Positions 1-7,035 of a stretch of DNA of 16,626 nt are shown here, piece after piece (the first letter of the stretch is position 1; every line of letters begins with the position of its first letter). The notes below the pieces were generated by a model. It did no database searches and was not told the DNA's origin. It worked only from the letters and a program-made list of their open reading frames with translations. This DNA comes from an uncultured Clostridia bacterium (GTDB lineage: Bacteria; Bacillota; Clostridia; Oscillospirales; CAG-272). The DNA lies in assembly GCA_904501715.1 (NCBI GenBank), contig CAJGCD010000036.1, positions 1 through 16,626 on the forward strand, written 5' to 3'. Position numbers and translations under genes: made by a program.

Positions 1-2
1 CC

Positions 3-107
3 TTCCCCGAAAAGGCAGAGGAGCTCTTTGCCAAGGGTGAGGCAAATGCCAAGGAAAAGTACGAAAGACTCCAGAAGCTTTCTACCCTTTACGGTAACGA
101 GCAGTAA
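3..107 (+). CDS. C-terminal fragment of a protein resembling pyruvate:ferredoxin oxidoreductase (partial, 5' end outside window)
   Basis: The third frame is open from the window edge to a TAA at 105-107 and encodes 34 residues, charged and helical, with segments PEKAEELFAKGE and YERLQKLSTLYG. The pattern of a short helix carrying 'PE.AE.LF..gE..AK..YE.L..L' just before the stop resembles the C-terminus of clostridial pyruvate:ferredoxin (flavodoxin) oxidoreductases (NifJ/PFOR), enzymes that convert pyruvate and CoA to acetyl-CoA, CO2 and reduced ferredoxin. This comes from remembered family sequence only, and the catalytic domains lie outside the window. What is certain is that a plus-strand gene ends here, directly followed by a terminator; other proteins with an acidic helical tail are possible. 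Confidence 0.45.
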   Translation, partial: FPEKAEELFAKGEANAKEKYERLQKLSTLYGNEQ

Positions 108-123
108 TTGCTGAAACAAAAAC

Positions 124-154
124 AAAAGGCTTCCGCTCAGGCGGAAGCCTTTTT
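124..154. terminator. Bidirectional intrinsic terminator
   Basis: The stem GGCTTCCGC (128-136) pairs with GCGGAAGCC (141-149) around a TCAG loop. The stem is flanked by A residues upstream and TTTTT downstream, so it has a U-tract in both directions. It ends the plus-strand gene stopping at 107 and the convergent minus-strand araC-type gene stopping at 190. Confidence 0.9.
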
Positions 155-189
155 AAGTTTAAGAGCTGTGCGAACATTGTGCGCAGGAG

Positions 190-1026
190 TCATCCCTCGA
201 ATTTTCCTTCGCGTTTTATCTTCTTCATATATTGACCCGGTGTCATGCCAAAGCGGCGGCGGAAGGCTCGTATCATATTGCAAGAGTCACCAAAGCCGCA
301 GATCCCGGCTACTGCGCTCTGAAGCTCTCCCTCGTTAAGCAACTCTATGGCTTTTTTTAATCGGCAATCGCAAATATAGCCGTTGATGGTGCTTCCCGTA
401 TATTTTTTAAAGGCGGTCATAAGTGTGGTTCTGCCTACCTTAAGCGTCCACGCAAGCTCGCTTGAAAGTATCTTGCGGCAGCAGTTTTCCTGAATATACA
501 GCAGGGCATCCGCAACAAAGGCGGGTGGCTCCTCGGTAACTCCCGCGTCACTCTCGGTATGCTCGGAGAGCCTTGACAGCAGATACATAAGAATCAGACG
601 CTTGCGGAAGATGTTTTCCTCCTTTTCAAACTGTCCTATGAGCGAGGAATATTCCTCCTTTTGACTGTCGGTGAGTATTATTACCTTTCCGCTCTTTCCG
701 AAAATGCCGAGAAGCTGCTTCCACTCGGGCACATAGTCGGCTACGAAATCCTGGGAAAAGAGAAGATTTACTCTTTTGTAAAGCAATCTGGGCTCGCAGA
801 CTATAAGGTGTGAGGTCATAGGTCGGGTAAGGACTATGCGGCATTCGGTCCCGCTCTGTACCTGATCGGGAAGAAGCACCTTTACGTCTCCCGACAGTAT
901 AAGGCTTATCTCGTAATATTCGTGCATATGGTAATCCGACATATTGGGAGAGTAGCCCTCGTAGGTGTCGGTGCTGAACAGTTTCCAAACACTCCCATAA
1001 CCCAGCTTTTCTATATTTGCTGCCAT
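190..1026 (-). CDS. AraC-family transcriptional regulator of the uronide operon
   Basis: This is a 278-residue cytoplasmic regulator, a normal length for the family. The N-terminal half carries a cupin-like ligand-binding segment (HMHEYYEISLILSGDVKV, about residues 33-50). The C-terminal ~100 residues form the double helix-turn-helix domain: first HTH about 185-209, second about 235-260, ending in the family signature RRFGMTPGQYMK (257-268). I chose the ATG at 1026 because AGGAG followed by AAAAA lies immediately upstream; a start 15 codons earlier would place that ribosome binding site inside the gene. It is divergent from the hexuronidase operon. A good minus-strand promoter (1060-1088) and a direct repeat beside the operon promoter suggest that it activates the operon in response to a uronide or uronate. 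The inducer is inferred from context only. Confidence 0.88.
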   Translation of the reverse strand: MAANIEKLGYGSVWKLFSTDTYEGYSPNMSDYHMHEYYEISLILSGDVKVLLPDQVQSGTECRIVLTRPMTSHLIVCEPRLLYKRVNLLFSQDFVADYVPEWKQLLGIFGKSGKVIILTDSQKEEYSSLIGQFEKEENIFRKRLILMYLLSRLSEHTESDAGVTEEPPAFVADALLYIQENCCRKILSSELAWTLKVGRTTLMTAFKKYTGSTINGYICDCRLKKAIELLNEGELQSAVAGICGFGDSCNMIRAFRRRFGMTPGQYMKKIKREGKFEG

Positions 1027-1059
1027 TTTTTCTCCTTTTTTGTTTGAGCTGTTGAGGTT

Positions 1060-1088
1060 ATTGTAATACAAAGTTGAATGATTGTCAA
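1060..1088 (-). promoter_or_regulatory. Sigma-A promoter of the araC-type gene
   Basis: Read on the minus strand there is TTGACA (1088-1083), a 17-bp spacer and TACAAT (1065-1060), followed about 34 nt later by the ATG at 1026. The -35 is perfect and the -10 differs from consensus at one base. Confidence 0.75.
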
Positions 1089-1136
1089 TAAAAAATGCGA
1101 AATTTCTGTTTTTCGGGGCAAAAAAACAATAAATTT

Positions 1137-1165
1137 TGAACGATATGCCAATAAAATGGACGATA
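1137..1165. promoter_or_regulatory. Candidate AraC-type operator: direct repeat at 20-bp spacing
   Basis: TGAACGATA (1137-1145) and TGGACGATA (1157-1165) match at 8 of 9 bases, lie exactly 20 bp apart (about two helical turns), and end 5 bp before the -35 of the operon promoter. AraC-family activators commonly bind direct repeats on one face of the helix next to the -35. That the neighbouring regulator binds here is inference. Confidence 0.45.
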
Positions 1166-1170
1166 ATATA

Positions 1171-1199
1171 TTGAACAACGGCGAGTAATGGTGTATAAT
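1171..1199 (+). promoter_or_regulatory. Promoter of the hexuronidase-uxaB-uxaA operon
   Basis: TTGAAC (1171-1176), a 17-bp spacer and TATAAT (1194-1199). The -10 is perfect and the -35 matches 4 of 6 consensus positions, which suits a promoter that needs an activator. The leader to the ATG at 1231 is short, and AAGGAGG sits just upstream of that start. Confidence 0.75.
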
Positions 1200-1230
1200 C
1201 TAACTAAAGAAAATATAAGGAGGCCTTACT

Positions 1231-2946
1231 ATGGCAAGACTTTTTTGTGAACATATGAAAAGACAGACACAGAGCCTTAACGGGGCGTGGAAGCTTCTCA
1301 CCGACCCCAAGGATATAGGAGAGAGCGAGGGCTGGTCCTCGTCGCTTCCCGAGGGAAAGACTGTGTCCGTACCCTCTGTATGGAATATGGAGCGCGGACT
1401 TCTTACCTACGAGGGTGTGGTTTGGTACGAAAAGAGCTTTTATTCCGAGGGAGGAACTTTGCGCTTCTGCTTCGGAGCCGTTATGACCGAGGGCAAGGTA
1501 TGGCTTGACGGAAAATATCTCGGCTCTCACTACGGCGGATTTTGCCAATTCGAGCTTATAGCCCCTGACGTAGAGGCGGGAATGCATACCCTCATAGTAA
1601 GAGTTGACAACAGCTTTAACGCTCAGTCAATTCCTCAGGCATTTGTAGACTGGTATCACTACGGCGGAATTACCCGCGGAGTGAGCGTTGAGACCCTGAA
1701 GGGAATATGCGTGCTTTCACAGCGTATGGAATATACGCTTTCCGAGGGGCTTGACAGAGCTGCCTGCCGAGTAGTGGCAGAGCTTTACAACGAGGGCAAA
1801 AGACTGAAGAGCGCCTCTGTGAACGTAGAAATAGACGGAAAGACCGTGTGCAGTGATACTGTGGCGGTTCGCGGAAGAAGGACGGCAGAGGTGGTTCTGG
1901 GCGAGTTTGAGCTTGAGGACATCAGACTTTGGGATATCGGAAAGCCCGAGCTTTACACAATAAGCGTTACCACCGACACCGACGACCTTATAGACCGCGT
2001 GGGCTTCCGCAAGGTAGAGGTGAAGGACGGAAAGGTACTGCTCAACGGACGTTCTATTGAATTCCGAGGAGTTAACCGCCATGAGGAGCATCCCGAGTTC
2101 GGCTTTGCCTTCCCCCCCTCTCTTATGCGCCGCGACCTTGAGCTTGCTCTTGAGATGGGCTGTAACGCTATCCGAGGCTCTCACTATCCAAACTCCAAGG
2201 AGTTCGTTGACCTGCTTGACGAAATGGGCGTAATGTTCTGGAGCGAGATACCTATATGGGGCTGTGGATTCTCCGACGAGGCTCTTGCTGACAAGGTAGT
2301 GGTTGCCCGCGGACTCGAGATGCACCGCGAGATGCTGAAATATTACTACAACCACCCCTGCATAGTTATGTGGGGAATGCACAACGAGATACACCTGTAT
2401 CACGAGGCGGCGTATAAGATGAGTGAGCTTTACTACGGCTTCCTTAAGGAGAACGGCGGCAACCGTCTGGTAGTATACGCTTGTAATTACCCCAAGGAGG
2501 ATATATGCCTTGAATTCTGCGACCTTGCCTGCCTTAATATGTACTTTGGATGGTACTACGGCTACGAGGATGACGCTTGGGAAAAATTCATTGAGGAATT
2601 CAGTGCCCGTCTTGACTTGCTGGGTATGGGTGACAAGCCTATGGTAATGAGCGAGTTTGGCTGCGCGGCTATGGCGGGATATCACGATGATGACAGCATA
2701 CTCTGGAGCGAGGAAAATCAGGCAAAGCAGCTCTCGCACTGCGTGCGCTTGTTCCACGAGCATCCTAAGGTATCAGGCTCCTTCATATGGCAGTTCTGCG
2801 ACATCAGAACCAGCCGTCAGACGGGACTTAACCGCGCCCGCGGCTTCAACAACAAGGGAATAGTTAACGAATACCGCAAGCCCAAGCTTGCGTACTATGC
2901 CGTAAAGCAGGAATATTGCGCCTTTGCAAAAGAGGAAACAAAATGA
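1231..2946 (+). CDS. uidA: GH2 beta-glucuronidase / beta-hexuronidase
   Basis: This is a 571-residue glycoside hydrolase family 2 enzyme that cleaves terminal beta-linked hexuronic acids from glycosides (E. coli GusA has about 603 residues). The order is an N-terminal jelly-roll (about 10-160), an immunoglobulin-like domain (about 165-265) and a TIM barrel (about 270-571). The acid/base is Glu386 in MWGMHNEI and the nucleophile is Glu475 in VMSEFGC. N540-N541-K542 in RGFNNKG fits the N-x-K motif that contacts the sugar carboxylate in gut beta-glucuronidases, which separates it from beta-galactosidases. There is no signal peptide, so it is cytoplasmic and needs an uronide importer. The start has AAGGAGG upstream. 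The stop overlaps uxaB as ATGA. Because the operon encodes the altronate branch, galacturonides are a possible natural substrate, so the exact sugar specificity is open. Confidence 0.9.
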   Translation: MARLFCEHMKRQTQSLNGAWKLLTDPKDIGESEGWSSSLPEGKTVSVPSVWNMERGLLTYEGVVWYEKSFYSEGGTLRFCFGAVMTEGKVWLDGKYLGSHYGGFCQFELIAPDVEAGMHTLIVRVDNSFNAQSIPQAFVDWYHYGGITRGVSVETLKGICVLSQRMEYTLSEGLDRAACRVVAELYNEGKRLKSASVNVEIDGKTVCSDTVAVRGRRTAEVVLGEFELEDIRLWDIGKPELYTISVTTDTDDLIDRVGFRKVEVKDGKVLLNGRSIEFRGVNRHEEHPEFGFAFPPSLMRRDLELALEMGCNAIRGSHYPNSKEFVDLLDEMGVMFWSEIPIWGCGFSDEALADKVVVARGLEMHREMLKYYYNHPCIVMWGMHNEIHLYHEAAYKMSELYYGFLKENGGNRLVVYACNYPKEDICLEFCDLACLNMYFGWYYGYEDDAWEKFIEEFSARLDLLGMGDKPMVMSEFGCAAMAGYHDDDSILWSEENQAKQLSHCVRLFHEHPKVSGSFIWQFCDIRTSRQTGLNRARGFNNKGIVNEYRKPKLAYYAVKQEYCAFAKEETK

Positions 2947-4250
2947 AAATAAATGAGAAATTTACTAAAGCACAGCGACCCGTTAAGGTCATACAGTTCG
3001 GCGAGGGCGGATTTTTACGCGGATTTGCCGATTGGATGCTTCAAAAGCTTAACGAAAAGGGACTTTTTGATGGAAGCATAGCGGTAGTACAGCCCATAAG
3101 AGAGGGTATGTGCGATATGCTCACGGCTCAGGACTGTATGTATACTCATATCATAAGAGGTGCTGAGGGCGTGGAGAAGAGCGTCATAGACGTTATATCC
3201 CACTGCGTAAAGCCTTACGAGGATTTTGAGGCATATCTCAGCCTCGCAGATAATCCCGACGCTCGCTTTATAATATCAAATACCACCGAGTCGGGTATTG
3301 CCTTCCGCGATACCGATAAGGCCACCGATACTCCCCCCGAAAGCTTCCCCGCGAAGCTGACGCTCCTTCTTAAGCGCCGCTTTGATAAGGGTCTTAGAGG
3401 ATTTATACTGCTTCCCTGTGAGCTTATCGACCGCAACGGTGACAACCTTAAGAGAACAGTTTTGCAGTACGCGGCTCTTTGGGAGCTTGGCGAGGATTTT
3501 GCCGCTTGGGTAGAGAAGGAAAACGTGTTCTGCAATACCCTTGTTGACCGCATAAATACGGGATATCCCAAGGGCGAGGAGCTTGACCTCGGCTATGAGG
3601 ACGATATGGTGAACACCTCCGAGTTCTTCCATCTCTGGGTCATTGAGACCGAGGCGGATATTGAGGCTGAGCTGCCCTTCTCGGCGGCGGGACTCAACGT
3701 TATAGTTACCCGCGACGCTCTTGAGCGCTACCGCACCAGAAAGGTGAGAATACTTAACGGAGCTCATACGTCTATGACTCCCTATGCGCTCCTTTCGGGA
3801 CTTGAAACCGTTAAGGACTGTATGGATGATGGGGAAATGAGTGCGTTTTTGCGCGGATGTCTGTTTGAGGAGATAATCCCCTCCTTGGATATGTCAAAGG
3901 AAGAGCTTACGCAGTACGCATCCGACGTGCTGGTGCGCTTCTCCAATCCCTACATAAAGCACTATCTTGCTTCCATATCACTCAACTCGGTAAGCAAGTA
4001 CAAGGTAAGAGTGCTTCCCTCGGTGCTGTCCTATAAGGAAAAATTCGGCAAATATCCCACCCGTCTTGTGTTCTCCCTGGCGAAGCTTATAGAGTTCTAC
4101 AAGAATGGCGATCCCAAGGATTCTGCCGAGGTAATAGAATATATGAAGCGGGCTTCCCTTGAGGAGATACTCTCCAACAGTGAGCTTTGGGGAGAGGACC
4201 TGTCGGGGCTCCTTGACGAGGTAAAGGCTTATGAGAATTCATCCCTCTGA
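2943..4250 (+). CDS. uxaB: Tagaturonate reductase (altronate oxidoreductase)
   Basis: A 435-residue member of the polyol-specific long-chain dehydrogenase family that interconverts tagaturonate and altronate using NAD(H). The N-terminal nucleotide-binding motif is VIQFGEGGFLRGFADW (about 16-31). The catalytic pattern K-x4-N-x2-H appears as K267, N272 and H275 in KVRILNGAH. LPCELIDRNGD, CNTLVDRINTGYP and NPYIKH are typical of UxaB and unlike fructuronate reductase UxuB. E. coli UxaB has about 483 residues; this one is shorter mostly at its C-terminus. I placed the start at 2943, within the uidA stop (ATGA) and behind AGAGGA, rather than nine codons upstream. The overlap implies translational coupling to uidA. 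The next gene starts within its last codons. Confidence 0.9.
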   Translation: MKINEKFTKAQRPVKVIQFGEGGFLRGFADWMLQKLNEKGLFDGSIAVVQPIREGMCDMLTAQDCMYTHIIRGAEGVEKSVIDVISHCVKPYEDFEAYLSLADNPDARFIISNTTESGIAFRDTDKATDTPPESFPAKLTLLLKRRFDKGLRGFILLPCELIDRNGDNLKRTVLQYAALWELGEDFAAWVEKENVFCNTLVDRINTGYPKGEELDLGYEDDMVNTSEFFHLWVIETEADIEAELPFSAAGLNVIVTRDALERYRTRKVRILNGAHTSMTPYALLSGLETVKDCMDDGEMSAFLRGCLFEEIIPSLDMSKEELTQYASDVLVRFSNPYIKHYLASISLNSVSKYKVRVLPSVLSYKEKFGKYPTRLVFSLAKLIEFYKNGDPKDSAEVIEYMKRASLEEILSNSELWGEDLSGLLDEVKAYENSSL

Positions 4251-5607
4251 TAACGTAGAGGTAAGAGAGGACGGACAAAAATACGCCCTCTGTGAGATAA
4301 AAAAAGGGGAGAGCGTGATAAAATACGGCTTCCCCATAGGATACGCCACAAAGGATATTGCGGCGGGCGATAAGGTCAGCCCCGAAAATCTTCACTCGGC
4401 TCTGGCGGGTAAGGGAGAGTGGACCTACCAGCCTGCAGAGACCGTCCCTGTGGGCATCGAGAGCGGAAGCTTTATGGGATATCTCCGAGCTAACGGCGAG
4501 GTTGGAATACGCAACGAGGTTTGGGTAATTCCCACGGTAGGATGTATAAACGACGTGGCTAAGGAGCTGGCGGCTAAGAGAGGAGCCAAGGCTTTGACTC
4601 ATCCCTACGGATGCTCACAGCTGGGAGGCGACCTGCTTACCACTCAGAGGATACTCTGTGGACTTATAAAGCATCCCAACGCCGCAGGCGTGCTTGTTCT
4701 TGGACTTGGTTGCGAGAACAACCGTATGGAGGATATGAAGGCAATGCTGGGTGAGGTTGACCCCGCCCGTGTGCGCTTTCTCTCTATTCAGGACTGCGAG
4801 GACGAGATTGAGGAAGGACTTGCTATACTTGACGAGCTTAAGGCTATTGCCGCGGCTGACCAAAGGGTAGAGCTTCCTATATCAAAGCTTCGTGTATCAG
4901 TCAAGTGCGGCGGAAGCGACGGATATAGCGGAATTACCGCAAATCCCTTGGTGGGACGGGTAATGGAGCGATTTGCCGCCTACGGAGCTACCGTGCTTAT
5001 GACCGAGATACCCGAAATGTTCGGAGCGGAGCAGCTTTTGCTCTCACGCAGCAAGGACGCGGAGGTTTTTGAGCGCGGCGCCAGAATGATAAAGGATTTC
5101 AGACAGTATTTTATAGACCACGGAGAGGGTATTGCCGACAATCCCTCCCCCGGAAATATAGCGGGAGGAATTTCAACCCTTGAGGAGAAATCTCTCGGCT
5201 GTGTGCAGAAGGCGGGAAAGGTAATGCTCTGCGGGGCGCTTGACTTTGGCGAGAGACCCGACGCGGACGGTGGTCTTTATATGGTCAACGGTCCCGGAAA
5301 CGATATGGTGGCGGTGACCAATCTTGCGGCTTCGGGAGCGCATATAATACTCTTTACCACGGGCAGAGGAACGCCTATGTCGGCGGCGGTTCCCACACTT
5401 AAAATATCCACCAACAGCCCACTTGCGAGGAAGAAGCCCCATTGGATAGATTTCGACGCGGGTGTTCTGCTTGAGGGAGCGGATATGGATACACTGGCAG
5501 GTGAGCTTTTCGACCTTTGCATAGAGGTTGCAGAGGGTAAGGAGAGCAAGAGCGAGGCACGCGGATATTACGACCTTGCTATTTTTAAGGACGGAGTAAC
5601 TCTTTAA
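4231..5607 (+). CDS. uxaA: Altronate dehydratase
   Basis: A 458-residue enzyme that dehydrates D-altronate to 2-keto-3-deoxygluconate and belongs to the UxaA/GarD iron-dependent dehydratases. It has an N-terminal SAF domain (about 1-60) with IKYGFPIGYATKDI, a catalytic region with IPTVGC (C105), YGCSQLG (C128) and GLGCENN (C161), then SGITANP, a PSPGN motif and STLEEKSLGC. It ends AIFKDGVTL, the same kind of ending as E. coli UxaA (495 residues). Both domains are in one polypeptide; some relatives split them. The SAF domain seems about 20 residues shorter than in E. coli. The ATG lies 20 nt inside uxaB with GAGGT upstream, so the two are likely translationally coupled. The product feeds KDG kinase and aldolase encoded elsewhere. 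Confidence 0.92.
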   Translation: MRIHPSDNVEVREDGQKYALCEIKKGESVIKYGFPIGYATKDIAAGDKVSPENLHSALAGKGEWTYQPAETVPVGIESGSFMGYLRANGEVGIRNEVWVIPTVGCINDVAKELAAKRGAKALTHPYGCSQLGGDLLTTQRILCGLIKHPNAAGVLVLGLGCENNRMEDMKAMLGEVDPARVRFLSIQDCEDEIEEGLAILDELKAIAAADQRVELPISKLRVSVKCGGSDGYSGITANPLVGRVMERFAAYGATVLMTEIPEMFGAEQLLLSRSKDAEVFERGARMIKDFRQYFIDHGEGIADNPSPGNIAGGISTLEEKSLGCVQKAGKVMLCGALDFGERPDADGGLYMVNGPGNDMVAVTNLAASGAHIILFTTGRGTPMSAAVPTLKISTNSPLARKKPHWIDFDAGVLLEGADMDTLAGELFDLCIEVAEGKESKSEARGYYDLAIFKDGVTL

Positions 5608-5618
5608 GGAGAAATATT

Positions 5619-6782
5619 ATGGATATAAAAATTATCACACCCAATGACGGAGCGCATTATTTCTTTGCGTATTACGATATGAGAGCCACGGGCAAGAACG
5701 GAAAGCATCTTTGCCACAGAGTGCCCTTTATGGACAGAATACCCACAGCCGAGGACGTTTGCGAGGTCGGCTATCTTGAGGATGGCGCCTTCGTTAAGAT
5801 AGGCGAAACCACGGCGTGGAACTTCCAGCAGGGAGCTATGCTCCAGTATCACCCCGACCGCGAGGATACCGTATATTACAACGTCTGCGAGGACGGAAAA
5901 TTTTATACTCTGACTCACAATTTCGTTACGGGTGAGAAAAAGTACGCTGACCGTCCGTCAGCCTGCATATCTCCCGACGGCAAGTGGGGCTTGGCGGTGA
6001 ATTTCGGACGTATATTCGCCTTCCGCGCGGGCTATGGCTATGCGGGCTTTGTTGACGAGTATGCCGACGTGAACGCTCCTGCCGAGGACGGAGTATTCCT
6101 CGTTGATATGGAGAAGGGAAGCTCCAAGCAGATAGTTTCCTGCGAGGATCTCGCCCGTGTTTCGGGCTTTGACCCTGAGGATAAGATACTCATAAATCAT
6201 ATTACGTTTAACACCGCCTCCGACCGCTTTTTGATGCTGGTGCGTAATTTCCCCGGTGAGAAACATACGTGGTGGACTACGTCGGTGATAATAAGCGACA
6301 GAGAGGGTAATATATATCCTTTGCTGAAGAATACCTATTTCTCCCATTACCACTGGAAAAACGAGCGAGAGCTGGTGGCTCACTGTACGGTTGAGGGTAA
6401 CAAGCAGAGTATGTATATCATAGATGTGGTGACCGGCGAATGGAAAGAGTACGACCTGCCCTATTTCATACAGCGCAGAGCCGAAAATAAGAACACGGAT
6501 ATCCACTGCTGCTTCTCACCCGACGGAAATTACATTATAGGTGACGGATACTGTGGCAGAAAAGACGACTGGAATATCCGATATCTCGTGGCGTACAGCA
6601 TGCGTACGGGCGAGAGCCGAGTGCTCTTTGGAGTAGACGATAACGGACCCGACAAATGGGGCGACATACGCTGTGACCTCCATGCTCGCTTCGTATGGGG
6701 CGGAAGTCACATAAGCTTCGATACCACCATGAACGGACGCAGAGAGGTAGCTCTCATAAGCGCAGACGTGCTGGATTTTTAA
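5619..6782 (+). CDS. Cytoplasmic beta-propeller protein related to oligogalacturonate lyases (PL22-like)
   Basis: A 387-residue protein without signal peptide or membrane span. Several recurring blade-like motifs end in SPDG or similar (SPDGKWGLAV at 118-127, SPDGNYIIGDG at 300-310), as in TolB/WD40-like propellers. Conserved-looking blocks are AWNFQQGAMLQYHPD (67-80), SHYHWKN (242-248), DIHCCFSPDG (295-303) and RCDLHARF (351-358). The histidines (H245, H296, H355) and the glutamine pair (Q70-Q71) recall the metal-binding His/Gln set of oligogalacturonate lyase, a beta-propeller of lyase family 22. The gene follows uxaA by 11 nt with AAGGAG at 5606-5611 and is the last gene of the operon. A role on an unsaturated or oligomeric uronide is inferred from context; a non-enzymatic propeller is possible. 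Confidence 0.55.
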   Translation: MDIKIITPNDGAHYFFAYYDMRATGKNGKHLCHRVPFMDRIPTAEDVCEVGYLEDGAFVKIGETTAWNFQQGAMLQYHPDREDTVYYNVCEDGKFYTLTHNFVTGEKKYADRPSACISPDGKWGLAVNFGRIFAFRAGYGYAGFVDEYADVNAPAEDGVFLVDMEKGSSKQIVSCEDLARVSGFDPEDKILINHITFNTASDRFLMLVRNFPGEKHTWWTTSVIISDREGNIYPLLKNTYFSHYHWKNERELVAHCTVEGNKQSMYIIDVVTGEWKEYDLPYFIQRRAENKNTDIHCCFSPDGNYIIGDGYCGRKDDWNIRYLVAYSMRTGESRVLFGVDDNGPDKWGDIRCDLHARFVWGGSHISFDTTMNGRREVALISADVLDF

Positions 6783-6790
6783 AAGAATAG

Positions 6791-6820
6791 CGGGAGGAGA
6801 ATATCCTCCCGTTTTCTCTT
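6791..6820 (+). terminator. Intrinsic terminator of the uronide operon
   Basis: CGGGAGGA (6791-6798) pairs with TCCTCCCG (6804-6811) around a five-base loop, followed by a T-rich run (TTTTCTCTT). It lies 9 nt after the stop of the propeller gene. Confidence 0.9.
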
Positions 6821-6885
6821 CGGGCTACAACTAATCCGTAAGGGCGCACGATTAAAAATGGTAATTGTCTTTATATATAATGAAA

Positions 6886-6929
6886 ATTTTCAAAAAACTC
6901 TTGATTAATTTTCAAAAAACTCTTGATTA
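6886..6929 (+). repeat. Perfect tandem 22-bp direct repeat overlapping a promoter
   Basis: Two identical 22-bp units (6886-6907 and 6908-6929) start with ATTTTCAAAAAACTC and end TTGATTA. The TTGATT of the second unit is the -35 of the following promoter. The period is close to two helical turns, which would place equivalent bases on the same DNA face. It may be an operator, an upstream promoter element, or a simple duplication of a -35 region. Confidence 0.85.
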
Positions 6930-6951
6930 TTGAGAAAATTTGGTATATAAT
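6923..6951 (+). promoter_or_regulatory. Strong sigma-A promoter of the secretion/surface-protein operon
   Basis: TTGATT (6923-6928), a 17-bp spacer and TATAAT (6946-6951), preceded by A/T-rich tracts. Transcription should begin near 6958 and give a leader of about 78 nt before the ATG at 7036. Confidence 0.8.
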
Positions 6952-6965
6952 GGACGTACAAAGTC

Positions 6966-6991
6966 GATATTTGCCTTTTTTGGCAAGTATC
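6966..6991 (+). promoter_or_regulatory. 5'-leader hairpin of the surface-protein operon
   Basis: GATATTTGCC (6966-6975) pairs with GGCAAGTATC (6982-6991) with a single G-U pair around a T6 loop. It would form about 8 nt from the predicted 5' end, a position typical of mRNA-stabilising hairpins on abundant transcripts. No U-tract follows, so it is not a terminator. Confidence 0.5.
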
Positions 6992-7035
6992 TGAATATAC
7001 GTAAAAACTAAAAATAATAAAAAGGAGAGAAAACA

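Noticed and set aside
1717..2763. Long minus-strand open frame antisense to the GH2 gene (348 codons)
   Set aside because: It lies wholly inside a gene with complete catalytic motifs and its translation is an unstructured mix rich in Val, His, Leu and Tyr, typical of the complement of Glu/Asp/Lys-rich coding DNA. No ribosome binding site or promoter.
2943..4250. Fructuronate reductase (UxuB) or mannitol dehydrogenase instead of UxaB
   Set aside because: The motifs IQFGEGGFLRGFADW, PCELIDRNGD and VDRINTGYP follow the UxaB pattern, and uxaA is the next gene.
6853..6881. Additional promoter using the TATAAT at 6876-6881
   Set aside because: The -10 is perfect but the sequence 17 bp upstream is not -35-like, and a much better promoter lies 70 bp downstream.
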